The notes under the pieces are model-generated. The model was given only the letters and a program-made list of their open reading frames with translations, was not told where the DNA came from and made no database searches. A program made the position numbers and the translations under genes. From Platycnemis pennipes (taxonomy: Eukaryota > Arthropoda > Insecta > Odonata > Platycnemididae), in contig OW121854.1 of assembly GCA_933228895.1 (NCBI GenBank), forward strand, positions 6,823,131 through 6,887,130: a DNA stretch of 64,000 nt, read 5' to 3'. Position 1 is the stretch's first letter, and every line of letters begins with the position of its first letter. Positions 45,540 to 55,119 of the stretch are shown one piece after another.

Positions 45540-46179
45540 CACTAGAAGGCCGGAGGGGTCAAATTTCACCCCTCGGCGTTTTTAAATTTCTGACGATTTC
45601 TTAATTTTTTACTGATGGAAATGAAATTTCGTGACTTTTCGTATTTTATGACAAGACGTAAACGTGGTAAACTTCATAAAAAACGGTTGAACGGTTAAGT
45701 TAAAATTTTCATTTTTACCTACGAGGCCGGAGGGGTCAAATTTGACCCCCACGCTGTGTTACAATTTAAAACTTTTTCTATTCCTTATATTGTTGGTATT
45801 AAAACTATAAATGTGTTTATTAAGTGTTAAAGAATACCCTATTGTAACAAGATCTCTACTCCCTATGCCTTCCACTTCTCAAATGCCCACTGTTTACTCC
45901 TTCGCCACGTCACATGCTTGTGTTGCATTATCCCTCCGACTGTTATGTGAAACTGCAGTCTCTGTAGTGTTAGAATTGAAACTGATTTTCGTTGATTTTC
46001 TTCATGATTTCAATTGTTCGAATTTGAAGCTAACTCATTCACTGGGTCGCGTCCTCCGAGCCTACGAGGACATCTGAAGAGGCGTGGGAGTCGAGGAGGA
46101 TATGCCTGGACAATGGACTCAGATGCTACGGATTCTCAAAAGTGTCACCTAGGTAGAAAAAATTCGTGTAGGTACCTTG

Positions 46180-47812
46180 CTAAATGCCGCAAACGGTATT
46201 GAGTGGAGAGTAATGCGCCCAAATGAAGATCTTCCCGGGAGGCTTGTCAGTCAAAACATGTTCGTGGATAGGGCACAATTCACAGCACATGCCAAGCGAT
46301 ATATATGTGTCATAGCTGTATGAGTCCCGATATAACCCAAAATAGTTGCATGAGACCCTATTATGTACCATGTTTCCATTTATTAGCTTGTTTGCATGTC
46401 AATAGTGCATGATTGGTGATCTTCACCCCCTGCCACACACACTCACGGTGGCTTGCAGGGTATCGCGTGGATGTAGATATAAATGAAACCTGCTCGAGCC
46501 CCTGGAGGCTCGTTATAGCCGAAAAAATTCTCAGGATAATAAAGAATTGTACTGAAACAGAAGCTCAAGTGAAACTTGGAGGTAAAAGATTGGTCTAAGA
46601 TATCAGAAGAACTAGATGCTTTTTTAGGAATGTTTTACTTGAGAGGAGTACTCGGGGCCCAATCTCTTCCTCTAAAATCATTGTGGTCAGTGAGGTGAAG
46701 TTTGCCCCTGTGTAAAGATGCTAAGTATAGAGATAGTTTTCATGAAATTTTTCGTTTTCTTAGAGCTGACATAAAATCGGCTAAGACAAGTAGACTGGCT
46801 ACAGAAAAATTTGCGCTTATATTCGAGGCATGGAGCAATTTAATTGAAAACAGTCAGGCATGCTGTATTCCAGAGCCCTACGTAACAACATACGAACAAC
46901 CCAGAAAACCCCGTTGTCCATTTTTGCCATTCCTTTCAAGTAAGCCTGATAAGTACGAGCAAATAATTTGGCTAGCTGTGGAAAAGAATAAAAATTATAT
47001 CATAAATGCATCGTATAATATAAATTATATCAATATATCATCAAATAAAATTACATCATTCCCTATCTGGGAAAAGATGATTCCAGCCTAAATGATGTCG
47101 GTGATCATGTGGTGCTACAGTTGATTTCTCCCTTGTTAGGAAAGAGAAGGAATGTAACCTGTGATAGTTTCTTTACTTTTATTTGCCTCACATAGAATGA
47201 GGAGTAAGCGCATTAGTTTAGTTGGTACTATCAATGTATCAAGAAGGGAGGTCCCTGCTGAAATCAAAACCTTTCGCTTGCAGCTACACGAAACAAGAGT
47301 TCTGAAAAAGGATAACATCACACTCACTGTATTTCAAGGCAAGAGAACTAAAACTGTTCTTTTACTAAGTATTTTCCACCCAAATGTGACCGTCAATTTA
47401 GACACTAACCGTAAACCAGAGACTATTATTTCATGATGAAAACAAATACGGCGTAGATATAGTAGACCAAATGGCGAGGCTTTATTCAGTGAAGCCTGAA
47501 GCTTGACGTCGGCCTCTTCACACTTTTAGAAACATACTTGATTTCGCTGGAATAAATGCTTGGGTTCTCTTTAGAGAGATAAATAATTGCAAGGTATCTT
47601 GCCGTAAGTTTCTTCTTACTCTTGTAGAGAGCTTGCAGCTGCTAGCACGACAGGAGCTATCACGTATCGCAGACAAAGAAGATGAAAATCACTGTAAAGT
47701 AAGCGACAAGCGTAAGAAGCGTCAAGTACACGTCAAATGCAAAAACGGTCCTATGGGATTCCTGATTTGTAAAAGTTGTAGGAAACATGTAGGCAATAAA
47801 TGTATTTTTTAA
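46180..47812 (+). pseudogene. piggyBac transposase, nearly full length but broken
   Basis: Blocks follow the PGBD4-type order: N-terminal GIEWRVMRPNEDLPGRLVSQ and TAHAKRYI (46198-46305); a LINE J insertion; WSKISEELDAFLGMFYLRGV (46590-46650); FHEIFRFLRADI (46738); first catalytic block YVTTYEQPRKPRCPF, where the expected Asp (normally DEQ) is Tyr; KPDKYEQIIWLAVEK; second catalytic block NVTCDSFFT (about 47151), Asp kept; VGTINVSRREVPAEIK (47224); third block YGVDIVDQMARLYSVK (about 47450), Asp kept; FRNILDFAGINAWVLFREIN; and a Cys-rich C-terminus (CKNGPMGFLICKSC) ending at 47812. Defects seen are the insertion, an in-frame stop near 46696, a frameshift between 47085 and 47190, another near 47433, a stop near 47501 and the lost first Asp. 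AATAAA follows at about 47922. Confidence 0.88.
46325..46490 (+). repeat. LINE J tail inserted in the piggyBac
   Basis: ATAGTTGCATGAGACCCTAT, CATGTCAATAGTGCATGATT, then the stem-loop CCCTGCCACACACACTCACG, GTGGCTTGCAGGGTATCG and GTGGATGTAGATATAAATG. It separates transposase sequence ending near VIAV from sequence resuming at WRLVIAEKIL. It belongs to the same subfamily as the copies at 48600 and 59958. Confidence 0.78.
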
Positions 47813-48300
47813 AACGAAACGGGGTTACATTGTGAATGGTCAAAGTTCTTCTAAAGATGCATAGCAGCCAAATTTGGTTCAGTGACTATTTGTTTTCATT
47901 GCATATAAACATGGCTTGTAACAATAAAAAAAGTAAAAAAATCAAGTTTTCAATGAAATTTGAAATAACACTCAGTAAACCGTTATAAAGTATGTTTTTT
48001 ATAGCCATTGAGTGGCTAAATAAAAGACAATATCCTTGATAAAGAACTGGTACGAACATCAGAACGAAGCTTCATAGATAGATAGTTTCCCACCAGAATA
48101 GTCTAAAAAGGCAAAAAGAATAGATTATAATTATACCTTTGATAGGAGTATAAAGTCCTTCTTTACAAGTATTAGGTAATCCCTAATTTATACTTTACTA
48201 TAAGTCGAATGAAATGAATAACGCAGTCGGCAAAGAACGGAGGGGTCAAATTTGACCCCTCCGGCCTCCAAGGTTGAGCGAAATTTCCGTCCTCCTAGTG

Positions 48301-48860
48301 TTAAAAGGACAATACTGGATGACCACCGCCGTTTACAGTGTACAGCGTATAGCAGCTAGGTTCGTTAAAAGGTGTTACGATAGATTGAGTAGTGTTTCAG
48401 AATTAATAAAAGAATTGAGGTGGGAATCATTATCAGAGCGTAGGTTAAGGTACAGATTAAATCCATTACAGAAATTATAATCAGATAGCTTTACTGAAGA
48501 TGTTAGGCGCATATTAAAAACACCAGCGTATTATGCTAGATTAAACCATATAAATAAGATTAGAGAGCTAGATTGTCGTACCGATAGATTATAATTGGCA
48601 TTTTTCCCCCGCACTATAAAATAACAGAATAGGCAGCATAGCAACGGGATAGGCAGGGGAAATATTTTAGAGTAGTCTGTAGTGCATGATTCATGTATTA
48701 ACCCCTCAAATACTATATATACTAACAATCTAGTTTCATGAGACCCTATAGTTGCTTGTTTGCATGTCGGTAGTGCACGCTTTTTCATCTTCACCCCCTG
48801 CCACACACCCTCGCGGTGCTTGCAGGGTATCGTTTAGATATAGATGTAGATAGATGTGTA
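48301..48860 (+). pseudogene. LINE J, C-terminus of RT with 3' UTR and tail
   Basis: The frame 48274-48480 reads VQRIAARFVKRCYDRLSSVS and ELIKELRWESLSERRLRYRL, ending near a stop at 48480, with the family's RRILKTPAYYARL and IRELDCRTDRL in the following codons. The VQR-x-AARFV motif is the conserved post-RT block of Jockey/CR1-type LINEs. It is followed by a 3' UTR, stem-loop (CCCTGCCACACACCCTCGCG, GTGCTTGCAGGG) and tail (GATATAGATGTAGATAGATG). It ties the orphan tails in this window to an RT-coding LINE. Confidence 0.82.
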
Positions 48861-49351
48861 ACAATTCCAAATTTCTCCAAGAAGTTCACTAGGATTTAGC
48901 GCACACATTTACGTTTGTGTAGAACGTATAAAAATATTTTTCAGGAAATGGCCAACTGCGCTAATTCTGTTGTGGACTAAGAGCAGCGACGAATGCACCA
49001 ACGAGAGACAATGGTACTCGGCAAATGGTAGGGAGGAATTTGACGGTGGTGCAAAGATGGCAAAGAGCGCGGCTGGAAGTTGGGAAGAGAATGAACGGAG
49101 CTTGACCAGTCGCGGATCGTGTAAAAAAAACTATTTGGAAGAGTGAGGGAAAGAGAAATTACAAAAATAGGGACTGATGAGTGGAACAGAGGGAGGCATG
49201 AGAATGCAAACGATTTAATCCAGCACGGAACGATTATTGCAAAGTAAGTGTTGCGTAAAGGGTGATGTGGAGAATTTTCGGAGATGAGGGAAAATTGGTT
49301 TTCTGAGTGTGTCATGACATTTTATCAAATAGTGTATTTTTTATCCGATGG

Positions 49352-49995
49352 TCATCATCATCATTGGTCAACAATCATAGGATTGGTTTGACGCAGCTTT
49401 CCACTTGATTCTTCTATCGGCCAACCTTTTCATATTGACGTATTTCCTCTCTTTTACATCCTTCACAACCTGTTCCATGTATCTCCTATTAGGCCTGCCT
49501 TTTCCAGTCTTCCCGTTCACTTTTCCCTCGACGATTTTTTTACTAGGCCATTGTGCCCTAAGATATGGCCGATTAAGTTGTCCCTTCTTCTTCTTAGGGT
49601 ATTCAGAAGACTTCTCTTTTCTCGCACTCTTTTTAGAATTTCCTCGTTACTTACTCGGTCGATCCATTTATTCTGCAGCATTCTTCTGTAGCACCACATT
49701 TCGAATGCTTCCACCCTCTTCTTCTCCGCTGCTCTCATTGTCTATGCCTCATTGCCGCAAAGAAACATGCTCCAGATGTATGTTCTGATAAATTATTTCC
49801 TTACTTCTACGCTCATATATGTTAGTGGATTCTTATTTTGATAGAATGCCCTCTTTGCCTGTGCTATTCTACTATCTATTTCTTTCTTGCTTCGTCCATT
49901 GTTGGTTTCTCGGCTTTCTAGGTAACAGAACTCTTTCACCTCTTCAAGTTTTTGTTTTGCTAGTTTTACATTAGTTTTGGCCTTCATCAAGAACT
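49352..49995 (-). pseudogene. LINE R copy, 5'-truncated
   Basis: The 3' end has TCATCATCATCATTGGTCAA and CAATCATAGGATTGGTTTGA. The minus-strand frame 49517-49738 reads RAAEKKRVEAFEMWCYRRML, QNKWIDRVSNEEILKRV and NLIGHILGHNGLVKKSSREK. Upstream pieces include DSRIAQAKRAFYQNKN. It ends near 49995. Several stops are present. Confidence 0.8.
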
Positions 49996-49999
49996 CAGA

Positions 50000-51515
50000 T
50001 AGGAGATAAGTAGCTACGTAATAAGCAGTGACTGGAAAGGAAACAGGTATGATAATGTACTCGTAGACACGTGATGGCTCCATCATTGCTAAAGAAATGC
50101 TCCAGGAAAATTTCTTATAAAATTCACTCATTCTGTATTCATTTGCATCAAGAGATGAAGGACTTTGTTAAGGAGAAAAGAAATGTTTATCAGATAATCC
50201 ATAGATTGTGTCCGTTAATATAGGTGATGGAAGAAATTGTTTCCTTTCATTGTATAAACGAAAAAAAATTTCGTTTATAGGAGACGTCTACTATTTGGAG
50301 GTGTCCCTTGCAAGAGGCTTGACTGTACTGCGTGAGGAGCCTTAACGAAGACCGTTCTGAATACCCGGTATGTGTAATAAACGACGTTCAAATTTGTAGG
50401 TTTTGTTCGATTCTTTGTTGCCTGTCCATGAAAAAAGATCAGTGTTAAGTGGCCTTCGCTCCTCCACTCTGTGGGCTCAGCAGACATTAGCCACGGCAGC
50501 CGGAATTCAAATCAAGGTCGTCTGGAGTGACACAGGTACAAAAATATTTTTCCGCCCGTAATCTCATTTAACAAGCTCATTTCGCGAGAATTCTCAGGCT
50601 GAAATTGGCCGAAAAATAACCGCGTGTGCGAGATGATTAAGCTGGCCTTGGAGGGCACTCAAGAAGGCGTGCTTAATCAGCGCCTGCCAGATAACAGGCG
50701 GTGGAAGTGCTGGCCAATCGGACACATTTCCCAGCCCGGAGAAATGGCCGCTTTGCTTGGGCTGCGAGAAAAAAGAACGGAAAAACTTGGGAGAAGCTCT
50801 TCGGAGCACTTTGTAATGAATGGGTTTGGAGGAATGTAATGCTCTCCAGTGAAAAAATTGAGCGCGTCGTGTTATAAATAGCAGTCCCGAAAGGAAGCAC
50901 TTTTTCCATCTCACCGGGACACCTGGTAATGTCGATTTAAGCGGAGGTCGAGGCATAGGGAGTGGGCGAGTCGGATACCGATGCCTTGCGGGACTCCGGT
51001 TTAGAGACAAGAGCATGGCTTGCAGCGACACCAGTACCCGAACGGAAATCCACTTGGAAGACATTCAATGCATAGTAACACTGGACGCGACGAGTACTGG
51101 ATTCAGTGCGGCACTAACTCCAGGATATTACTCCGAGACTAATTTTCAAGATAAATGAATCACAAACTGCTGGTAGGGCCCCAAACCCTATGAGTCCCTA
51201 AAAACATTACGACTAGGACGATTCCACTAAAAGTTTGTTTGGCAGGATGAGCAAAAAATACTACCGTGGTTGATTGGGGGTCAATATTTTTTGTCGAGAG
51301 AATATGCTTTAGATTGAGTTTGTAGGTATTCAATGTGACTTTTATGAATTTACAGGCTGAACAACTCATTCAGTTTTTACTTTTTAGCGTTGCATGGCAT
51401 ACTACTTTATATGTTAAAACTTCTTTTCCCTTGATCCAGCTCATTGTTATTCCATAATATGTTTCGTTTACACTGCCGAGTTCAACGTCTTCTACGTGTA
51501 ACCACAAAGAACAAA
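50000..51515. other. Intergenic; unrecognised 156-codon frame
   Basis: The frame 50594-51064 (minus) is open for 156 codons, with Arg-, Pro- and Phe-rich composition and no motif I know; a 71-codon plus frame overlaps it. No promoter, splice or poly(A) signal supports either. The remainder shows nothing. Confidence 0.3.
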
Positions 51516-51519
51516 TGTA

Positions 51520-52000
51520 CAACTACATCTGTACAATACCCTGAAAACCACCAAAGAGGTGTACGCATGGGGGTGAATTAACGCCGAACATGCATTATAT
51601 GTAACGCATAAAAATGATTCAGTAGTATTTATATTCTGGTGTAAACTTTAAAATTAAATAAAGATAAAAATAACAAATTTAGCATGAAAAAATAAGCCGT
51701 TGGTGGGTTAGCTTAAAGTCCTTATGCTAACATGGAACTACCTAAACTATCCGTTGATGCACTTGTATGTGTATAATTGGATATATTTAGAGCTATTCAT
51801 ATCCTTAATTGTTCGAGGTAGGAAGGAAATTTTTAATCTGTAAGTTCGATAATCAATTTATCTAATTTTATGATTATGGTCCTGTCTACCATATAAGTTG
51901 CAGTTCATATTCACGTCACTAGTGAAAATGTTATCTTGGGGATTAAGTCTAAATTTCAACTCTTGGTCTTATGATGATTCCCATTTTGGTACTTTAATCC
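51520..52000 (-). pseudogene. LINE J copy, C-terminus to tail
   Basis: Begins at the inverted tail (CATCTGTACAATACCCTGAA, AACCACCAAAGAGGTGTACG, CATGGGGGTGAATTA), then 3' UTR (AAAATAAGCCGTTGGTGGGT TAGC ...), then decayed coding sequence matching the 54355 copy (AGTTTAAATTT-type block: GATTAAGTCTAAATTTCAAC). The stem-loop is partly decayed. No frame survives. Confidence 0.65.
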
Positions 52001-52269
52001 ATTTCTTCCCAATGTTGCGAAAACGGAAATTAACTTTGAAGATGAAAATAAGCAGTCAACATTTTGTGTACCTTAGATAATTTCTTTTCCTTTCATTGCT
52101 TAATATTTCTTTGAAATTTTAAGCTTATCCACTTGTTCTAAAACGCTCCTCGAGAAAATTTAAAATAAGAGTTCAAGGACAAAATTTCGGTATTATATGT
52201 GTTTTTTAAAAATATTATACATATACGAAAACAAGAGTAGGTGATACGCGATCGCGTCACTCAGGCGTT

Positions 52270-52850
52270 CATCATCAACGGTGAATAATCCTAAGATTGG
52301 TTTGACGCAGCTTTCCACTCGATTTTCTTATCGGCCAACCTCTTCATATTAAAATCTAATTTCTCTCTTTCACATCCTTCACAACGTGTTCCGTTTATCT
52401 CATGCGAAGTTTTTTTTAATTTTCACTTTCAGTTTTACCTCGACGATTGCCTATATTAGTGCCCCAGCACTTCCCCCTGCCACACTCCTTTATAGTGGCT
52501 TGCAGGGTATTAATTAGATGAAGATATATGTAGATTTGTCTTAAGAAACGGAAGAATAAGTTGTCTCGTCTTCTTTTTATAGTTTTCAGCAGACTTCTCT
52601 TCTCTCCCATTCTTCTTAAGACTTCTTCGTTTATCACTCGGTCGATACATTTAATCTTCATCATTCCTCGGTAGTACCACATTTAAAATACTCCCAGGCT
52701 TGATTTCTATGCTGCTACTGTTCCATATAGTAGCATGATTCATATGTATGCTCCAATACAATGTTTCCTCACTTCCACACTTGTATTTGTTGCGGTAAGC
52801 TGCAGGATCTTATTTTGTTAAAATGCCATTTTGCCAATGAAATCCATTTA
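52270..52850 (-). pseudogene. LINE R copy split by a LINE J tail
   Basis: Inverted 3' end CATCATCAACGGTGAATAAT, CCTAAGATTGGTTTGACGCA. LINE R coding sequence stops near 52455, a LINE J tail occupies about 52462-52545, and LINE R resumes with GAAACGGAAGAATAAGTTGT. The minus-strand frame 52416-52682 gives MWYYRGMMKIKCIDRVINEE and VLRRMGEKRSLLKTIKRRRD before the break. Confidence 0.75.
52462..52545 (+). repeat. LINE J tail inserted in LINE R
   Basis: Carries CCCCCTGCCACACTCCTTTA, TAGTGGCTTGCAGGGTATTA and GATGAAGATATATGTAGAT: stem-loop plus GTAGAT-like tail. It is only about 80 bp, so this insertion is truncated almost to the 3' hairpin. Confidence 0.72.
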
Positions 52851-52919
52851 ATTCTGTCTTTGTTCTAAATGAGAAGTTGTAAGCGTATTCTGTACTCACC
52901 ATCATATAGCATGTCTTTG

Positions 52920-53095
52920 TCTACACATATGTAATATCCTACGAGCCACCGCTAGGGTATGTGGCAGGGGGTGAGGATCACTAACACGCACTAATTTCAT
53001 TCAAATATGAGCTACAATGGTACTGCATGAAAACATGTTAGAGTGAAGAGCTACGTGCAACTAGATTGTTAATAGCTATCTATTCCTCGTGTGAC
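52920..53095 (-). repeat. LINE J 3' tail
   Basis: CTACACATATGTAATATCCT, ACGAGCCACCGCTAGGGTAT and GTGGCAGGGGGTGAGGATCA, then 3' UTR with CATGTTAGAGTGAAGAGCTA and GTGCAACTAGATTGTTAATA. No coding part. Confidence 0.68.
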
Positions 53096-53159
53096 TAATT
53101 GATCACATTTTGAAAATTTTTTTTCCAATTACTATGAAGTTTAACGATGACCAGATACT

Positions 53160-53827
53160 AAGGTATTTGTATCTAGCAGGAGAAAGGAAGCCAGGACCAA
53201 TGTTAGACTAGGAAAACAAAAATTCGAGGAGCTGGAAGAGTTCTGCTACCTGGGAAGCCAATAACCAGCGACGGACGAAATAAAAGAGAAATTGCCTGTA
53301 GAACTGCCCAAGCAAAAAGGGCATTTTACCAGAAAAGGATTCTGATTACAGTTGCAAACACAAGCGTTGAAGTGAGGAAATATTTTATTAGAACATACAT
53401 CTGGAGCATTCTACTATATGGCAGCGAAGCATGGACAATAACAGCAGCAGAGAAGTCCTGTCTGTAAGAATATGAAATGTAGTGCTACCGAAGAATGATG
53501 AAGAGAAAATGGATCGATCGAGTGACAAGCGAAGAATTATTAGGAAGAATGGAAGAGAAGAGATGTATACTGAAAACCTTAAAAAGAAGACGGGACAACT
53601 AAATGTGCCATATCTTGAGACACGATTGCCTGATGAAGACAATCGTCGAGGGAAAAGTGAACGGGAAGAATGGAAAAGGCAGGCCTCGTATGAGGTATGT
53701 GGAGCAAGCTGTGAAGGACGTGAAAGAGAGTAGCTACGTGAATATGAAGAGGCTGGCCGATAGAAGAATCGAGTGGAGGGCTGCGTCAAAACAATCCTAG
53801 GATTGTTGACCCTTGATGATGATGACG
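53160..53827 (+). pseudogene. LINE R copy, plus strand
   Basis: Begins near RQKFEELEEFCYLGSQ (53205-53265, partly frameshifted), then EIACRTAQAKRAFYQKRILI, VEVRKYFIRTYIWSILLYGS, EAWTITAAEKS, and the C-terminal frame 53603-53800 HILRHDCLMKTIVEGKVNG, GKGRPRMRYVEQAVKDVKES ending RAASKQS. The 3' end is ACAATCCTAGGATTGTTGAC with a GATGATGATGA tail. It holds a few stops and frameshifts and is among the less diverged copies here. Confidence 0.83.
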
Positions 53828-53829
53828 GA

Positions 53830-54350
53830 GTTTAAGCATGCAACTCTGATTTCTTCGTGAAATCACGATGGTGTCATTGACGTGTATATACCTATTCTGC
53901 CCTTCGTTTGGCAGTTGAGTATATTCCTCCAATGCTGCCCATCGAGCTAGAAAAATCGGATGACACTGGAATGCGGATAGACAGAAGAATCAACGCTCGA
54001 GCAGCCTTCCCATCGCACACCTCGCGATGCCGTGGGCGACTGTGCACTAAGATTGGTCGCGGGAAGGGGAGAAAATTGTCGTTTATCCCTTCCTGCCTCG
54101 CTCGGCCGAAAGTGCGTCCTGAGTGCGTGGGATGGTTTCCAGCGTCTCCTTCTTAATGGAGCCTCAACCCCCCTCTCCCCCCCCTCGCCTCATACCCGAG
54201 GAATACGAAGAAGAGGCGGCGAAGGGCAGACGGAGAGAGATGTTTCAGTGGCGCGGTCCACGTTCTCAACACTCTCAGACCCCAAGGAAATTTTCTTCTC
54301 CCGGAAAGGACGAAGGAAGTTTCTTTTCGCCGCGGTGCGGTGGTTTGGTC
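53830..54350. other. GC-rich intergenic block
   Basis: GC-rich with overlapping open frames (53908-54156, 54032-54355, 54123-54371, all plus). The translations are unrecognised and have no domain-like pattern. No gene called. Confidence 0.35.
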
Positions 54351-54354
54351 GGTA

Positions 54355-55010
54355 GATCTACATCTACATAATAACGTTCAAGCCACCATAAAGGTGTTGG
54401 CAGGGGGTGAATTCTAACCAAGCATGCACTACATAGCATGCATTTAAAAGGATTAGTATTAATATATATTAGTGGAGAAAACAAACTTTGCAAATTTCAC
54501 TAAATAGATGTATTCACGACCATGGTTTTAATACCCTGGTGAATAAATCTATTTAGTGAAATTTGCAAAGTTTGCATTCTCCACCATGGAAAAATTTCAC
54601 GAAGTTACCCCTGAGACAGTTCGTTTTCTCATTAGTGTATTAGTCTAAACTGCACTATTTAAAAGACAGAAAAAGCAAACTAAGCATGCAAAAACAAGCT
54701 ATTAGTTGGGTTAGCTTCATCTCCTTATACCAACATGAAGCTACCAATGTTATCCATTGCTACACTCGTATTGAATATATTTACCGTTATTCATATCCCT
54801 AATTGTACGAGGGAAAGAGGACAATTTGAATCTGTCAGTTCGGCAATCAATTTCTCTAATATTGTGATCATGGTCCAGTCTACCATAGTAAGTTGGGGTT
54901 CGCAAAATATTTTTAACATCATCACTGAAAATATGGTCTTGGAATTTGTTTAAGACATTAAGTCTAAATTTCAACCTGCGATCTGGCATTGATTCCCAAT
55001 TTAATTCATT
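54355..55010 (-). pseudogene. LINE J copy, best-preserved C-terminus with tail
   Basis: The minus-strand frame 54750-55010 reads INELNWESMPDRRLKFRLNV, LNKFQDHIFSDDVKNILRTP, TYYGRLDHDHNIREIDCRTD and RFKLSSFPRTIRDMNN, the C-terminal domain after the RT, uninterrupted over this span. It is followed by a 3' UTR with an inserted hairpin (54472-54584), then the stem-loop (CCCCCTGCCAACACCTTTAT, GGTGGCTTGAACG) and the tail GTAGATGTAGATCTACC at 54355-54375. This copy joins coding sequence and tail in one piece. Confidence 0.82.
54472..54584. repeat. Long near-perfect hairpin in LINE J 3' UTR
   Basis: The left arm 54472-54517 and right arm 54539-54584 are inverted repeats of about 46 bp with three mismatches; the core AACTTTGCAAATTTCACTAA is identical in both. 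The loop is 21 bases (GACCATGGTTTTAATACCC inside). It is absent from the other LINE J 3' UTRs here, so it is probably a small palindromic insertion. Confidence 0.75.
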
Positions 55011-55019
55011 TATTTGCCT

Positions 55020-55115
55020 GGTAAAATCCACATGTATATCTACGTGATACCCTGCAAGCCACCGCGAGGGTGTGTGGCAGGGGTTGAAGATCACCTAGAT
55101 GCATTTTGCCTAGAT
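55020..55115 (-). repeat. LINE J 3' tail
   Basis: ATGTATATCTACGTGATACC, CTGCAAGCCACCGCGAGGGT and GTGTGGCAGGGGTTGAAGAT: the full stem-loop in minus orientation. It abuts the coding part of the neighbouring LINE J copy, so one insertion interrupts or truncates the other. Confidence 0.72.
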
Positions 55116-55119
55116 CCAC

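Larger units (their letters stand above)
45540..48300 (+). mobile_element. piggyBac element, both ends and TTAA duplication present
   Basis: TTAA flanks both sides (45536-45539 and 48301-48304). The terminal repeats are CACTAGAAGG at the left and CACTAGGAGG (inverted) at the right, nine of ten positions identical. Subterminal GGCCGGAGGGGTCAAATT motifs occur at 45548, 45725 and, inverted, near 48265; each is built on the palindrome GGGGTCAAATTTGACCCC or a near version of it. Between the ends lies a transposase pseudogene (46180-47812) interrupted by a LINE J tail (about 46325-46490). Total length is 2,761 bp, or about 2.6 kb without the insertion, which is normal for an autonomous piggyBac. 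This is the most complete large element in the window. Confidence 0.9.

Noticed and set aside
48977..49315. 112-codon minus frame and a LINE-like plus-strand segment opposite it
   Set aside because: The plus strand gives a vague resemblance to post-RT LINE sequence but is interrupted by many stops; not enough to call.
50594..51064. 156-codon minus frame
   Set aside because: No family resemblance, no supporting signals, and a competing frame on the other strand.
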